The position numbers and the translations under genes are program-made. Below the pieces are notes generated by a model. The model saw only the letters and a program-made list of their open reading frames with translations. It ran no database searches and was not told the DNA's origin. Below, piece by piece: positions 1-16,828 of a DNA stretch of 64,000 nt (position 1 is its first letter; each line of letters starts with the position of its first letter). The DNA is from Cucumis sativus (Eukaryota; Streptophyta; Magnoliopsida; Cucurbitales; Cucurbitaceae): assembly GCF_000004075.3 (NCBI RefSeq), contig NC_026658.2, positions 2,480,001 to 2,544,000 of the forward strand, given 5' to 3'.

Positions 1-3000
1 CAAAAAGAAAGTTAGAAGGATAATTGGTTTCGCTTTAAAAACAAACAGAATGATTAAAAAAGTTTGCATTTTTCAGAAGTATGGGACCCCATACCCACTT
101 CATTCCTTTTGCCCTAAACCTTTGACTTTTAATTTTCCTACTAAATTACATACATACATATATACATATACACGATACGTTAATTAATTTAAATAATGTA
201 AAGATGAATATTAGTAGAGAACGTACAATTTTTTAATATACTAAGGAAATACATAATTTTCCATTTTTCGTCTAATAAACACAAAATTTCAAATTCTAGA
301 ATATTTATGAATGGTTTGAAATTAATTGAAAATTTAAGAGACATGGAAATATGGTTTTTTTGAAATGTTAAATGAATAAAGTAAATTATATGATCTAACA
401 TTAAATTTTGTAAATTTTATGTCCAATAATATTGTAAATTAGAAAAAAAATGTTGAAGAAGTGAAAGAATCTATCTAATACAAAATTGGCATAAATATAA
501 AATATAAAAGTTGTATAAATAAATAAAAAAATTTGATTGAACCTAATACATTGTTTTAGTGGGGAATTTCAAATAATAAAGATGTTTTTAATTTCTTTTT
601 ATACAAAAATATGTTGGATGGAAAAAGGGTATAGGTTTTTTATTTTAATAAATATAAAAGATGATTTATGAAGAAAATAGAATTAAAAAAAGGAGAGTAA
701 ATAATAGTATTATTAAAGTTGATGATCTCTATCTTTTTTACATGGTTATTACAGCAAATTAAATAGGTAGTTTAATTTATTGTCATGCAATCAATTTATT
801 ATTGTGATATTATTGATTTGAAACAAACTATATTAATTTTAGTAATTTTGATTTGAATTTTGAAAAATCTAAACTGCATGAAAAGATTTACACAATCACC
901 ATAAAGTGACTTTTTTTCTTCTTCTTCTAATTTTATGAGGGTTTTATTATAATAATTTATTTTCAAGTGGAAGACCAAATTATGAGCATATTTGAAGGCA
1001 AATGAAGTGAGGAAGTGATATAAGTATTGACTATATTGAGAGACATAGATATATATTTTAAATTTGAAATTTTAGATTTTTCAATAATAATAATAAATAA
1101 CAAAACAAAAACAACAATAAATTTTGAGCTCCAACTATTTTCCATAATTGTAAGCTTTAGTTTGAGTAAATTATAAAAAAAATGTTCCTAAATTTTCAAT
1201 TCCTTTTTGGATGAAACTCGTTACAATTTTGTATAAAAAATTCCTTTGAATTTTCAAACATTTCAAAAGTACTAAACTTTCAGAAAATATTAAAACAATA
1301 TGTATCGTATATGTTTAATATTGATCTATTTTAGATAAATAAATGTTAAATAGGTATACAAGAATTAATTTCAACTTCAAAACACAACCAAGCAAAAAAA
1401 AAAAAAAAAACTTGTGGAGAAATTTCAAAATGGTTAAGTAAACATAAGAGTAAAAACAATAAAATTAGGTTTGCAATTAAAGCATATTATGATTAGTGGA
1501 ACCAACTTCTATTAGACTAATTTTAATTGTGGATTACTAAACATAGCCATAAAGTCCTACCATAACAATATGGTCATTTGAGATTAAATTAATTACATAT
1601 TTTTTTTCTTTTTTAATTTTAGATTTAACCTCATAATTCATAATTGATATTTTGAGATGATAATTAATGGTGCTTTATTTTCTAAAATATGTTCAAATTG
1701 AGTAAATAAAATACAACAATTCATTTATACAGAAATGACTATTTTTGTTTCCAAGATGTGTGATTTCACTATGAATTCAATATAATATGTGACTTTGAAA
1801 ATTTAAGTGTTTGGTTTTTTTCACTTTTTGAATTTGATTTAATCACATTCCCATATTTCTTATTGTAAATTTAAAAGATTTATTTTGGTTTAGTATTGTT
1901 ACAAAAAGGGACATTTTTTTTTTATATTCATTAAAAAACCATCCATATAAAATTTTAAAATTTGTTGAGATATAAAATTAAAAGGTTAATATGATAAACT
2001 TGTAAATGCACCAAACTTAAAATGAATATTTTCAAATATAAAAATCAAATTAAACATTTTAGAAGTATATGAACTAAAATTAAACAAAAAAAAACTAAAA
2101 GTACGAGGACTAAAGTAATATTATTAAGTATCGTTTGATAACCATTTTGATTTTTTAAAATTAAGTCTTTAGACATTATTACTTCACTCTTTGCTATCTA
2201 TTTTCATAATTGATTTAAAAAATCAAGTCAAATATAAAAACGGAAGAAAAGTAGCAACTAAAAACTTGTTATTGTTTTTGGAATTTGACAAATAATTCAA
2301 CCATTATACTTGTGAGGAATGCAAGAAAATATGCTAATTTTAAAATAGTTACTAACAATGCCTAAATTATTCTAAAATTTTATTTCGGAGGTTTAATTTT
2401 GACTACAGTCTAAGAGATTAAATTGATTTTTTTTTCTCCAAAAGATTATTGCTTCTTTTTTCTTTAATAAAAAAAATACTTATAGGATAGTAAAACAAAG
2501 CATGTGATTTAAAATTATGTGAAATTTGAAAACTTTTCATTAGGTTTGGTTAATGTTTAAGATATTTAAATAAATCTTGCAAGATTAAGAGGCCCCATAC
2601 AAAATCATTACATATCATCAGCCAAAATATAATGCTTTTTGCCTTCAATATTAATCAAAATTACCAATTCCACATATATGTTTAGGGCTTGGAAAAAAAA
2701 TGTTAAATAGAAAACCAAATGTTTTAGCCTACTTATAAATATCGAAAAAAAGAAGTTATAGACAAGTTACAAAGTTGTATATCATATGTAGAAAATTTTT
2801 GTATACTTCGTTTTCTAATTTTATACGTTTGTTTGGTTATATCCTTTATTCGTTGATTTTTTTTTAAAATGAGTATATTATGAGTATTATTTTCCATAAA
2901 GAAACTGTTGTCTTTGATTGATGTATTATTCTTAAAATATTCTTAATTTGATTACTATAAAACTTAGAAGATATCCCCTCAAAAAATAAAAGTAAAAATA

Positions 3001-3904
3001 AAAGAACTTCCCATTCAAAAAGCTGAATTAAGCATAAAATTTATGTAGTTTTGGTTAATAATAGTTAATTATTCTTATTCTTAAACTTTAGGACTTCTAG
3101 CCATATTATTCCTTTCAACTACCGATTAATTTTGAACTAGATCAATAACGACTTGAAGAAGTTCAAAAAATTGTTTATAACTTTTACGAATCCTAAAGAT
3201 ATGTGATAACATTTTCAATGGTTGAACAACTTTCTTGTTCGAAGTTCTTTTACTCGATCAACAATATGCAAGAACAAAAATTGTATTTAAAATTTTAGTA
3301 CTTTGATGCTTGACATAACTTTTAAAATCCTAAAATCTAATTTACTATTAACTATAGTTAAGTTAATACACTTTGTTCACATAAAAAGGTGAACTAAATC
3401 GTTGGAAGGGAACACCAAGGTCCTCCAAAATCTATGAAGAAAATCAAACTTTATTGTGCTAAAAAGTATTTGAAATAACTTTAAGAATTAATGTTTTCTA
3501 ATGACACTTTTTGTATCCATGCTTTGAAGGGGGCAAAATATTAAGTACTAGAAGTATTTGAAATGGTTTTTTTGAAGATTTTATATGTACCCAAAGTTGA
3601 AAAGTATTACTTACACTAGTGGTGACTCATAGGTTTATTCTAATAAAAACCATAAAAATTTCCCATGGCATTTTGAAAATAAATAAATATTTTTCAACCA
3701 ACTTTTCTTTGGCCTTGATAATGTTTATGGCAATCATGGATACTGCAATTTGAAGGGAAGAAAACAAAAAAGAATATAGAGTGAAATTCATGAAAGGAAT
3801 CCAACCACTGAGGCAAGACTCAAAAACTTTCATCATTCTGCTTTAGAAGATGTAACATACTTTATAATGAGGTTTTGATAGAAATCATGGCTAATAAAAT
3901 AAAG

Positions 3905-3908
<4 letters not shown>
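1..3908. other. AT-rich intergenic DNA
   Basis: No coding exon with a recognisable protein family is visible on either strand. The stretch is very AT-rich with many homopolymer runs. Around 2124-2360 the text (a 'GTTTGATAACCA' type opening followed by T- and A-rich DNA) looks like a dispersed plant repeat, but I could not define its ends. Short open frames here have no family resemblance and biased composition, so they are treated as chance. Confidence 0.6.

Positions 3909-3982
<74 letters not shown>
3909..3982. repeat. (TA)n microsatellite
   Basis: An almost uninterrupted run of about 36 TA units is seen directly. Such runs are highly length-variable in plants and the true length may differ from that shown. 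Confidence 0.95.
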
Positions 3983-3983
<1 letters not shown>

Positions 3984-6020
3984 ACCCAAAGTCTACATTT
4001 TAATCATAAGTTCCATTTCACTTTTTTCATCTTTTTGTTACCTTTTTTCTTCATGCTTTCAGACCTTATAATTTCCTCTCTGGACTATTTCAGGTGAAAT
4101 GGAGGCCAACCCACAAAACCATGGCATGTGGCCTATGAAAATCATCACCTGTCCTCCTTTGCTCATCTTCTCCCTTCCTTCTCTTCTTGTGTGTGGTTTT
4201 TTTTAATATATAGATTGAGGTTTCAATGAGGAAAAGGAAAGATGGTTTATGGATAGAATGAGTAAAAGAAAAACTATGTCATGCTCTTCATTCAACATGC
4301 TGCTCTTTCAGAAGTGACAAATATAACGAAGAATTAAACTTAAACCCCACAATTCGGGGTGACACCTCAAACATCTAAAGGTGATTTTAGAAGGGAATGC
4401 AAATTGGTAACTAAAAAGGATAAGGTATAATATATGAAAGAGTGCTTTGTTTTCCACTGAGAGAACCAAATCTATAAATCTGCCAAAAGTGAAAAAAGAG
4501 TCGAGGAAAAGCCGACTTGAGAAACAACTTTCTTTCGGTGTTCATCTAGCTAAGTTTGGTGTCACAGTAACCAACTTGGGAAAGAGGGAGCAGAACAGGG
4601 AGCATAAACAATGTCACATCATGGCATTGTGTAGTAGATTCAGATTTTGCCATTGCTTTTACAACCAAGTGACATTCTAAAGGAAGATAATTCAGTGAGG
4701 GTAGGTTTTATATTTACTAGCTGATGGAAGTGCAGAAACCAAAAGGGCATCCTTGTGACATGATAGTGTGAAGAACACATTTGAAAGTAAAAGACAACAA
4801 GGGCTACAAAACCAGAAGTTTCGAGTGTTATCAACGAGGAAGTTCTTTTTCTTTCTTTTTTCTAGAGAAACATTTCATTGATAGATAATGTCAGGGAAAT
4901 ACTCCAAAGCACCTAAAGGAAGAAGTTTTACTTGTCAACCATTCTGACTAATTAAAGGATGGAAGAGCCTAGAAAGTAGTCCAGATAATTAGTCATATGT
5001 AAGGCTTTTAGAAAAGGGAAAAAGTATCTTTTTAGGAGTGGCCTGCACATTGGCTTTTGTTAGTTTTGGCTCTAGTGTTTCTACTAACAGTGAGTCTTCA
5101 CAAGGAAATGACAACTACATTTGTTCATACTCTAGCTCTCCAGTGAGAGAGAGAGAGAGAGAACCAAACTAAAAAAAATAACGCATCTTAAGAAGAGAAA
5201 ATTCACCATAATAAAGATTAAACCACCAAGATCAGATAAATTGCAGTCTCGTGCAAAATTGCAGTGAATAAGAACAATTCAGAAACTCAAGAAATTGATT
5301 GCTGCATGCATTATAAATAAAGGAAATATGGTCTCTAGTAACTTTCTATTAATCGATGCTGTTCATAATAATTAAATACTGGATGACGCTTAACAAGCCA
5401 TGTCTAATTGTGAAAAACAAGTCTATCACCTACAGCAAATACTTCTATTCATTCAAACTTTGGCCAAGGTGTAAAAGTGAAAATATTTTGATACTGGTAA
5501 TCACACCTCCAGATCAAATTTAGTCTGAACTCAACCAATCTCACTTATTTAAAAAATATATATATACTCAGGTAATATGCCTCATCTTAGTTCACGATCT
5601 CTTCAGAAAAGAAATATCTGAATCAAATTGCAAAAGGAAAAACAGGAGTCCAGATGGCAAAATTGATGACAAGATATAATGTACTTATGTCTAGATATCA
5701 TGTATATTCTAGTTACTTGAGAGCAAAATATAGAAAAGTTAACATTCATAGATTACTGATCAGTAACTAGCTTGCTGAGTTATTTCTGGAAGTTACGAAA
5801 GCTTAGCAGTGTTCATTTGTCCTCCTACTGCCATCAATATGTTCTGGATGTTATCCTCTTCGGCTTTCTAAAACTCCAAAACTGATTCGAATCCAACTCT
5901 TGGGGATCTTCTGAATAAGTTGACAAACATTTCCCGTTGCCATATCCAAGCAGACAGAAAAACAGCTTCAGTTTTCTAAATGATATCTAAAATAACATTC
6001 AGCTTCCCAGAAAATGCATG
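3983..6020. other. Intergenic, includes probable RFT1 3' UTR
   Basis: No protein family is recognised. The right end, next to the RFT1 stop codon at 6021-6023, probably contains the RFT1 3' untranslated region. A short (GA)n run lies at about 5145-5162. Small open frames here lack family resemblance. Confidence 0.5.
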
Positions 6021-9000
6021 TCAATCTGAATGTTGACGGAAACGAACAATTTTGTTGAAAAAGGATCTCTCACGGCGATAGCTATTAAGAAAAAAAAAAC
6101 AGAAATAAAATTTGTATAAAGGAACCAAAGAGCTAAAACAAAAGAAACTTCAAGTCAATGGTTCAAAAAAAATTACTCACATGATGCATAATGACACAAG
6201 GAAGCAAGCCAAACCAATCGAAAAATGAAGTGAAAATGTTGACCAAAATTTTTGTTGGTCCAAAAATAATCTCTCTGAAATAAGAGTCAGAACCCCTGAC
6301 AATAATAAAAATATCCATCCTGACGGCAGGCAGCTGTTGAAGGAGAATGAAGGGTTCTGTAGAGAGGAAAAAATTAGCATTATTTAACGGGAAAAAAATC
6401 AAAAGAATGTTGTGGTTATAACCAAAGCATACCTTGAAGTAGCCTTTGATGAATATGGCTGAGTATGTTATCCTCAAAATCATATCTTTTATAATAGTTA
6501 AGAAACAGACTACAATAGTTCTACGTCTTCAATTAGTATTTAGTTATTGAGAGTTCATAAACTACTGATGAAATGCAAATCTGCTAAAGAAATATCAGGG
6601 TTTAGGGTTTAGGGTTTAGGGAAAGAGTGGTAAAAGGATACTTATAGAATTAGCAAAAATCAAGCCAACTACTCCAGATGACCGGATCAGCAGAAAATTT
6701 AGCATGACATAGATAAATGAGAATAGAAGCAATGAGTCATTCGATTTCTTGAGCTGGCTCTCATTTGCAACGGCATGTAGGAATGCTTCTGAAGTACCTG
6801 ATGTAAGGTTAATGCAATCTATTAGTCGGGAAATAATAGATATGTTTACATTTAGATGCTTGTAGTTGAATTTCTGCCACCAAAACCTTTTGCAGTTCTC
6901 TTTTTATTTTTTCTTATGTTCCCAAAATAAGATGTTACAGAATTTATTATAGATCAGCAGGTGATAAGCAATAACACAAATTATGCCCACCCAGCCTATT
7001 CATGGACAACAATCGTTCTTTTCTACCCCCCCCACTCACCCCTCAAAAAAAAGGCAAAGAACAAGGATAATGAGATTTCAAAACAGAGTACACCTTTCTC
7101 AATATAAATGAATGAAGTCCCCTGCCTTTCCCATTTTTGTTAACATTTATCAATATGCAGAGGGAAAGGGATCAGATGAAAGAATAAACAAGATTACTAA
7201 CCATTCATAGCCAGCACAATGATATACAGGCAGTAATACCGGAGAGCTGTTGGGGCTTCCCCATCACTCCATTTCTGACCATATAGCAATCTAATGAGTG
7301 CATAAGAATAACTTGGACCAAATGCCATAAATATAAGACCTGCATGAAATCATAAAAATCATTTTAAAGATCAACTTAGAAATGAGAAAATAGCCGAGCT
7401 CGAGTCTCCATGCAACGCAAATTTAAAAAAAATCCAAGGGTAACAGCTGGTGGGAGATTAGAAAACGTTTCATGTGAGATGAAGTTGATTATAGAGTACA
7501 AATTATACATTAATGATGATCAGTATCAACAAAAAAGTAATTCTGAAGGAAATCCTAAATTTTCACTTTTTATTATTTAAAAAATAATCATAGGTATTCG
7601 GACCATTTTGTACGCATCTCCATTGATCCCAATGAAACAAGACCGAATCATGCAATATTTTACGTAGTTACCATAGTCTCAAATCAATTCCAACACAATA
7701 TAATTAATGCCATAACTATTCAACTGAATTTCATATGCTGATTATCATTGTTGAGTACCCTAAAGTAGCTAACAAGGCAACGAACATTTGAAAAGTATAT
7801 TTGGTTGACTTAAATTTTTCAGTAAAACTGTGTCCAAATCAATTATACAGTAATGAAACTTCAACAAGGATGAAAGTCGGGCTTTATGGTATCCAAACTC
7901 GACATTTCTTTATTCGATATCAGAAACTGTGTGAGCTGTCTCACAAAACTAGTTCTTGCGTGGGAACATACTTCAAGTAACAAAAATATCATCAGATTCT
8001 GACTGTACGTACTATGCAAAGAAAAAAAGATTGTGAAAATGAAGGACAGTGGAAAAAATTGTTTATATAAACTACCATAATAGAATTAATTGAGATTGCA
8101 TACCAATCAGCACAACTAACTTGAGTGCTTCTGAAAGGCAGATAGCAAGCTTTCTGGTTTTATCTGGGTATTCTCCTATCAAATAGAAAGGAAGTCAAAA
8201 AATGCAAATGAAATCTTTAATGTCATGAATGATGAAGAAAATTAGAAATCTTCCTTCCTCAATGATGAAATAAGTAAAAGGAAGGACCAAGGATAATTGG
8301 AGAAAAGAAAGAAAGAGTGGGAGGAAGATAAAATAAATAAAAGTTAATGAACAAGTCCAGAGGCCTGGTTTGAGAACGAAGGCGTGTAACATAAACCCAT
8401 CTCCTACAATGTTACACATAGTTGTCCTGATCCAATAAAAATGCGTATATAAAAGAATGAAAGAAATTTCTGCTGCAATTTAAGTGAATCTCTGGTGTAA
8501 TTTTAAGTAAAGGAATAAAGATTAATATATAAACCTGAGGCAGACCTTGCAAATGTTGTGTATGAACTTTCTTCAAATGGAAGAAAAACCAATCGCACCA
8601 CTAAACTTCCTGAGTACAAGTAAATAACTACTATTAGCATGCTTATTAACTTGGGGATAACTATTGCCACAATATTATCAGTAGAAGTAAAAGAAAAACA
8701 ACTTTAAAATGACTATCAGACATTTAGGCAATCGACTGCATGCATTCAGAATGAAACTGTACAATGAGCTAAAAAATGCTTACCCAATTTATCTACCAAT
8801 CCATAAACAGCTTGGTTATATGGTGTATCTAACCACACAAGAACCATCTTTTCGCCTTCTTGAAGAACCAACTTTCTGAAGGATTGTAAAGTAAATAATA
8901 TGCACATGTTTGAAAGCTTCTTATCAAAATCCTTCATGTTTCCCACTCTGCAAAAACAATCCATAAAACTACTTAATTCACAAAGGTAAAGGAAAAGGGG

Positions 9001-12000
9001 AGTCCATGACCTGAAAAAATACTTGCTCAACTGAATTGTAAGGTGACAAGAACAAAAGTTAGTATGAAATTTTAATAACTTTGTGCAAGAAATACAGTCC
9101 CATTGCACATGTCACTGACCATTATTCCAAGTTCAGTAAAAATGATGCAAACTATGTTTTCTTTGCAAAACTAGTTGCATGTGGTTTCAAAATAGTTTTT
9201 CTTGGCGAAAGTTTGTTGAGTCCAAACCAAAAAATAAAATAATAACATAAAATAAAGAAGGAAAAGAAGACATTGTCGTGTATAATCTTCCAAAGCATGC
9301 TTGTAGCTGATAAATAAAAGTATTTCAGCAGAGAATTTCCACCCATAGCTAACCATAATAATTAACTTTAAAGGAAATTAGTCCATGATATGTTAAAATA
9401 AAATGGTAAGTACCTGAAAGGAAAAAGATCTGACCATTTAAATGCACGAAAATTAAGGAAGTAGACCCAATATCCTAAGAATAAGCAAGCACCATATGCA
9501 GATTGTGATAAAGCAAATATAATTCCTTTCTCCTGCCAGTAGCCATTGAATTCAAATTAGTTGCAGCAACTCATACCGAGCAAAAAAGACTAACTATATT
9601 TAAAATAGTGAAATGCAGAACATACAATTTGAAAAAAGATAAAGTAATTGTAACAAATAATAAAGCTGCCTAGCTCAAATGTTGGGTTTTCTAACGGTGA
9701 TTGTCGAGATGTTTGGAGTCCCACATTGGAAAAACCAAGGAGACTTACACTCTTTATAAGAGAGATGAAACCTCATACTATCAAACAGTGATAAAGATGA
9801 AATGGTTAAAAATGAAGAAACGGGGAAGTTATGAAAAGTTAAAATTAAAAATTAATTTGACCCTTGAGCTTTTAATGACGACAAATTTTTGCATGTTGGT
9901 AGTCCAGTACTACTCCAATGTGAATATTGAACATTGAACAACACTGAACCTTGAACCATTTTAAACAACAGGATAACATTATCATTTTTTTAAAACTGAC
10001 AGACAGGAACAATGGTTTTTTACCAAGAACATTGCAGAAATCCTAATTTAATAAATAACGCAGGAGCCTACTGTGAAGTCCCCAGAGCCTGGTTTTATGA
10101 TTTTATCAGTAATAGGCCAGTCTAAACTATTAACACATCTTTACTCTTCGGAGTTGAAATGGTAATCGAACATCGCCCCTTCACCAACTATTAAGCTGGC
10201 TTTCCCCCCTAACAAGAAGTAGAAAGCTTGTATATACTCAGAAAACTTGTTTATCAGCCATCATATATTGTTGTTATGCTCTTACCTTTTGCCATAACTT
10301 GATTCCTAAAGCTATTCCAAACTCTTTACTGGTTCTGTAAGCTCAAAGTTACAAAAAAGGGGGGTAATTTCTGGGAAACAACTAAGGGGCCATCTGGGAC
10401 AAATATTATCTAGGACTAGAATAACCACCAATTTCTATAGTAAATACTATTTAAAAGTTTCTAATTAGACACAGCAAATACTATTTCAAAACTCCCAATT
10501 TATTACAATTTTTACTATTTGCTACCGTTTTTACTATTTTACATTTATCATTTTTTTATTCTTTATTCCAACGTTCACAATTTTCTTATCAAACTAAAAT
10601 AGTCTACACACCAAACACATACTATTATATATTAAACTAAAACAATCTACATCCCAAACACAAACTATAACCTAGGACTATAATAGCTCACTTCTTGTCC
10701 CAAACACCTGCTAAAAGTTTTCTTAAGGCAACTAACTTAGAGCACTACATTGTATTAAAACCACCTACCAGACCCTTTGACTTCCATTGCAACTGACTAA
10801 GAGCCATGCGTCATGTCACAGCTCTAGGACATTTGTCAATGAATACATGACAATCAGATTCAGGATAAGGTAAATTCACACGAGGCCTGCTAGATAGTAC
10901 TGCATAATTTACAATGTTCCAAACAAAAGCCGACCTTTGAGGTCTGAGGACAGGAGTAGAAGAATGTGTAGTCAATAGGGTTGAAATCTTCGGCTTTTCA
11001 GGTTAAATATTAATAACGAAAGTTAAGGGTTTACTAAGTCTTACCATGTTACTCCCCCTCACTAGGAGGATGTACATTGTCATGCAGCGTGAAAATGTAG
11101 CCATAGTTTCAACTAGAAGTCGTAATTTAAGAAGGAGTAAGGTTTGAGAAAGAATGTACAAAGGTTCTGCCAACAACTCCAAAATACATGCACATCCTGC
11201 CATAAAAGAAATAAAAATTAAACAAAGGTGAACGGTATCGTTGGAGGATTAAGTTAGTATTTGAGATTTTACTTAAAACAAAAATCTCCAATACATAATT
11301 AGCGATAAGAATATAGAATCAGTGCTGCAACCTCTCACTTTTAGATGCGTGTTGATACACATATTTCCTAGATTCTATTATTCTGATTCTAAATTAAATG
11401 AAGCAGGTTCATTTCTAAAGTCAAAACCAATCTTGCATCAATTGCTTCATGAGAAAAGATTCCATTGAAGGGAAAAAACACAAGATAGAGCATAAGACTA
11501 TTGGCACGAATATAATACCAATTAATATCTATAAAATAATTATAATGTAATTTATAAAATTAGCTATTTTCCTAACATTTTATTAACATGACACCAGACG
11601 AAGAGTCTCACGACACCATCTTAACATTTCTTATTATAGAATAAAATTAGCTATAATCAACATGAGGAAGACACTCCTAATTGTGATGTTTACAAGAATT
11701 CAGGAGGTATTGGGCACTCCCAAAGCCTACCACTTTGCATTTGGTTTTACCTCTAATTTGCATAATTTATCAACTTATTGTAGATCCTGATAATATATTA
11801 GATGTTTAAACTTCAAATAATTTATCAACAATGCAGTAACATCATATGTCTCGTGATCATGTTGGTCTCACAGTAATAATTCTATTTTTCTACTGTTACT
11901 CAGAAATACTCCCTTCTACCCAAGAATCCTAATATATTAGGTCCTCATATTATCTTATTCTTCTACTGGCTTCATGAATAGTCTGATGTATCTAAAAATA

Positions 12001-13555
12001 CTGAGACCCACATGAAAACAAAAGAAGAGAACTGAGGTGCACTAATCCAGTACTTAGAGCTTGGATGTACAAAAGAAACACGGTTACCATTAATTAAAAT
12101 GGCTTGTGCATATGGATTAGACAAGGGAATGTTTCGCCACCAAAGAACCAGATTACACGCAGCGAGAGTAATAAACAATCCAAGTGGGAAACTTAACCAA
12201 GCTACTTTAAGTAGCCTCCTAGAATTTTCCTCAACAGATGTGCTGTCACTGCATAATACAAGATTAATTCAAGAGTATTAAGTTTTGTAGCTGCAAAATT
12301 AATTCAAGACTATAAATCTATAGCTGGAGTACAATAACAAATAAGTTACAAATCCACATCACAAAAGATAAATGAATCATGAATGTAGTAGTCAACTCTC
12401 CTATTCTCATACTATTTTGAAGCATGTTGAGGAGAACAAAAACAATTTCAAATACAAAGCTCTAGTAATAAGAATAAATACCAAAAAATACATGGATATT
12501 TCATCAAGAAATTCTATTTAATCAAATAGAAAAACCGTAAACTGCAAGGTGCTAAATACAGTGGTTTGGGGAGTGCATAATACAGCACCAATAATTATGA
12601 GAAAAAGCACCTTAGCTCTGCTCGCATGCATGCTCGTCGGAATCCCTCTCGGCTAAGAAACAGAACACATGTAACAAAGAGATGAAATTGTACTGCATAA
12701 ACCTGCATTTTAAGAAAACATTTATCAAATAAGCCACAAAAATCTAGACAATAGTTCGAAATTACAGACACTTCATTGGGGGGTGGGGTGAGGAATCTTC
12801 CAGTAAGAAACTTTAAGGCGTTACACAATAATTGATAAATCCACTTTTTCCTTTTGTTTTAGTTGTGTCTTGACTTCACAATTATCTTCCTCAGGTTCTG
12901 ACTTACATGGTCATCAGAAACATCAAGATTTAATTCTTCAATGTTAAGTTGCATTGCATGAAAAATATCAACAGGATGTGAACAGAATATAAAAGACAAC
13001 TCATCACTGAAGCTACTATTAGAGTTTCAAAGCAAACATACAAATAAAGCTTCTAGTCCAAATTTCTGAAATAAAGTAATTTCAAATGAACAAGAAAGAG
13101 AAGGAGAGAAAGCAAGAACTCAATGAAAGAAACACATCAAAATCCCAACAAATGGAAGAAAAACTCATAAGAACTAGTACCGCATAATCCTCTTCCGTAA
13201 GATGCCTAACGATCCACAAATTGAAAATGAAAGGAATGCCTCTTGACAAGAATTGGGTAGCTGAAACATAATCCAACAGAAAAAACCAAAACAGACGGTT
13301 AAAGCACAAACTAAAGCCCCATTGAAAATGAACGACAAGATTCAACCTTTGATCAACCCCTCGACTCCCAAAGAAACAAAATAAAACGTAAACTAAAAAA
13401 AATCCTTACTTTATACTGAAACAAAAACATCAATTGGAAGAAAGTAAAGATTGAGCTTTGAACTGACCCATTAAGTATCTAAAAGTCCGAGAGAGATTGG
13501 TAGCGTCATTGTCTGTGGCCAATTGAGAATCAGTAGCAGCTTCGGGCTTTGGCAT
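6021..13555 (-). CDS. RFT1: RFT1 homologue, ER lipid-linked oligosaccharide protein
   Basis: RFT1 is a multi-pass ER membrane protein needed for normal N-glycosylation. It was proposed to move Man5GlcNAc2-PP-dolichol across the membrane, though its direct flippase role is disputed. Fourteen exons join in frame to 528 residues: 13468-13555, 13181-13260, 12611-12702, 12088-12248, 11045-11196, 9414-9532, 8784-8947, 8535-8609, 8104-8175, 7202-7339, 6642-6797, 6433-6485, 6181-6356 and 6021-6081. Family-typical stretches include [61 protein letters not shown] and [10 protein letters not shown], with hydrophobic segments throughout and a short basic tail ending FRQHSD. The ATG at 13555 opens an N-terminus of normal length. 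Most introns are long and AT-rich; one carries a MITE and one a short telomere-like repeat. No damage is seen. Confidence 0.95.
6597..6622 (+). repeat. Interstitial telomere-type repeat
   Basis: Slightly more than three units of the plant telomere repeat TTTAGGG sit in the RFT1 intron just downstream (in transcription) of the exon ending at 6642. This is seen directly. It is too short to be a relic of a telomere fusion on its own. Confidence 0.85.
10386..10711. mobile_element. Probable MITE in an RFT1 intron
   Basis: The segment opens with GGGGCCATCTGGGACAA and closes with the approximate inverse (TTGTCCCAAACACCTGC), giving imperfect terminal inverted repeats of about 15-17 bp. Just inside each end is an inverted CTAGGACTA-like motif. 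It is about 326 bp, AT-rich inside and without coding capacity, which fits a non-autonomous DNA transposon (MITE). The superfamily is not settled, because a clean target-site duplication is not obvious; hAT-like is possible. It lies between RFT1 exons ending at 11045 and starting at 9532. Confidence 0.6.
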
Positions 13556-15191
13556 TTGAAATGGAGTGAACTTAATTTATCAAAAATACTTACTTCTGGG
13601 TTGAAATTTCTAAAAGAACGAAGTCTAGAAGTAAAGGGTTGGTCGGAGTGGAACGGGCTGTGAGATTTAGAATTTTGAACCAAAGTCCGATGGTGGCAAT
13701 GGCCAGAGCTTCGTCGAGATACGATGACCGTGAAAAAGACGAGATGATACCAAACCAGTTAGGTTAGTCCGGTTGGTTCGTCAGCAAATGTTTTGACGAA
13801 CCGAACCGCTTGGTTTATTTTATATTATTTATTATTTCATCTTCTAATTATTTGAGGTTCCAATCCAATTATCGGCTAATAGAGCCATGTCAGTGTATCT
13901 AAAAAAGGTTTAAAATGTGAACATAGTGATTGTTTGGTTGGATATATCATAACTTGAGCAGTTAACAACTTAAACTATTTGCATTTAGAGTTAAGAAGTT
14001 CAAAAGGTTTGATGAACAAAAGAAAGAAAATAAGATAAAGTCTATGATAAAAGTATAGAATGTAATTTTGAACAAAATATATATACACTTTTATCAACCT
14101 CGGGTGGGAGAATTTATATGAAATATTGAAGAAGAAAAAAGTGCTGTAAATGATATCTATTTGAGTTGGGCAACACCCAAGTTTGTTGGCTTACCATCTA
14201 CAGAAAGAGATAGATAGAGTAAAACCAATTTCAAAGTCGAACATTGCAAAGGAAGTATCAACTCCTTTGTGAAGACGAACTAAGCTAATGCTTAATGACG
14301 TTTGTGGAATTCTTGTTAACTTCATGGACATGCGTGCAAATTTAGAAAGGATGTAAATAACTTTCTAATTAAATCAAAAGATAGAAAAATTAATGTGCTT
14401 TGCCACAATTTTTTAAAAAATAGAACTTCCATCCAAAATGATAATTGCATCCATTGGAAATATTCTATGCATAATTGCTTCCATTTGAAATAAGAAGTAT
14501 GAATGATTACAATAACTTATAACTTTTAACAACGATAAAACCAAGTATTTATTATTTAACATTCATATTCCTATTTTAATCTCAAACTAAACAATTTACA
14601 TTCTTATCCGATGCGACCTTTTTAATAATATTTTAAAAATAACTCATAAATCAAAACAAAGAAATAAAATTGATTCCTATTTTGTTTATTTTTGGTCACT
14701 TCTTCACATATGGAATACCAAGTGAAGCTTCCAAAACCAAACGAAGTTCTTAAAAGCTTTTGTTTTCGTTCAACGAACAATTATAAGCCAATTTTCCTTT
14801 TCAGCTCTTGATTGATTTTTTTTCAACCGAACACGATAAAAATGGGCAACAATATAGAAGGCTTAATTTTAAAACATATTAAGAACCTAAATTTAATACA
14901 TTTTTGGACTTGCTGAAGCACACAAGTTTTCTTAATCGCATAAACAAACAAATAACAGATACTTCCATCCAAACCTGTGGGAACAAAAATGGTAACCAGA
15001 TATAAAAAAAAATACAATAATTGCAATGAACACAAAAGTTGATACTTGGTTTAGTTTAGAAACATCCTGACAAATCTCAATGTAAATTATGAAGTTCAAA
15101 ACTTTTTAGATTGAAGCAACTTCCACTACATTCCTCAACCAACAGAATGCTCATAATAAAAATACCAAAACAGAAGAAAACAATACCAAAA
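13556..15191. other. RFT1 upstream region and RPL15 3' flank
   Basis: The left part is the presumed RFT1 promoter and 5' leader; the right part next to 15192 is the presumed RPL15 3' untranslated region. No coding exon, RNA gene or clear repeat was recognised between them. Confidence 0.5.
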
Positions 15192-16792
<1,601 letters not shown>

Positions 16793-16828
16793 TGGAAAGA
16801 AACGTCAGGCTGCTGAAGACACACCGGC

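Noticed and set aside
9675-9960. AGTCCCACATTGG motif resembling part of a plant LTR or MITE in an RFT1 intron
   Set aside because: No terminal repeats, target duplications or second copy could be found, so it is left unclassified.
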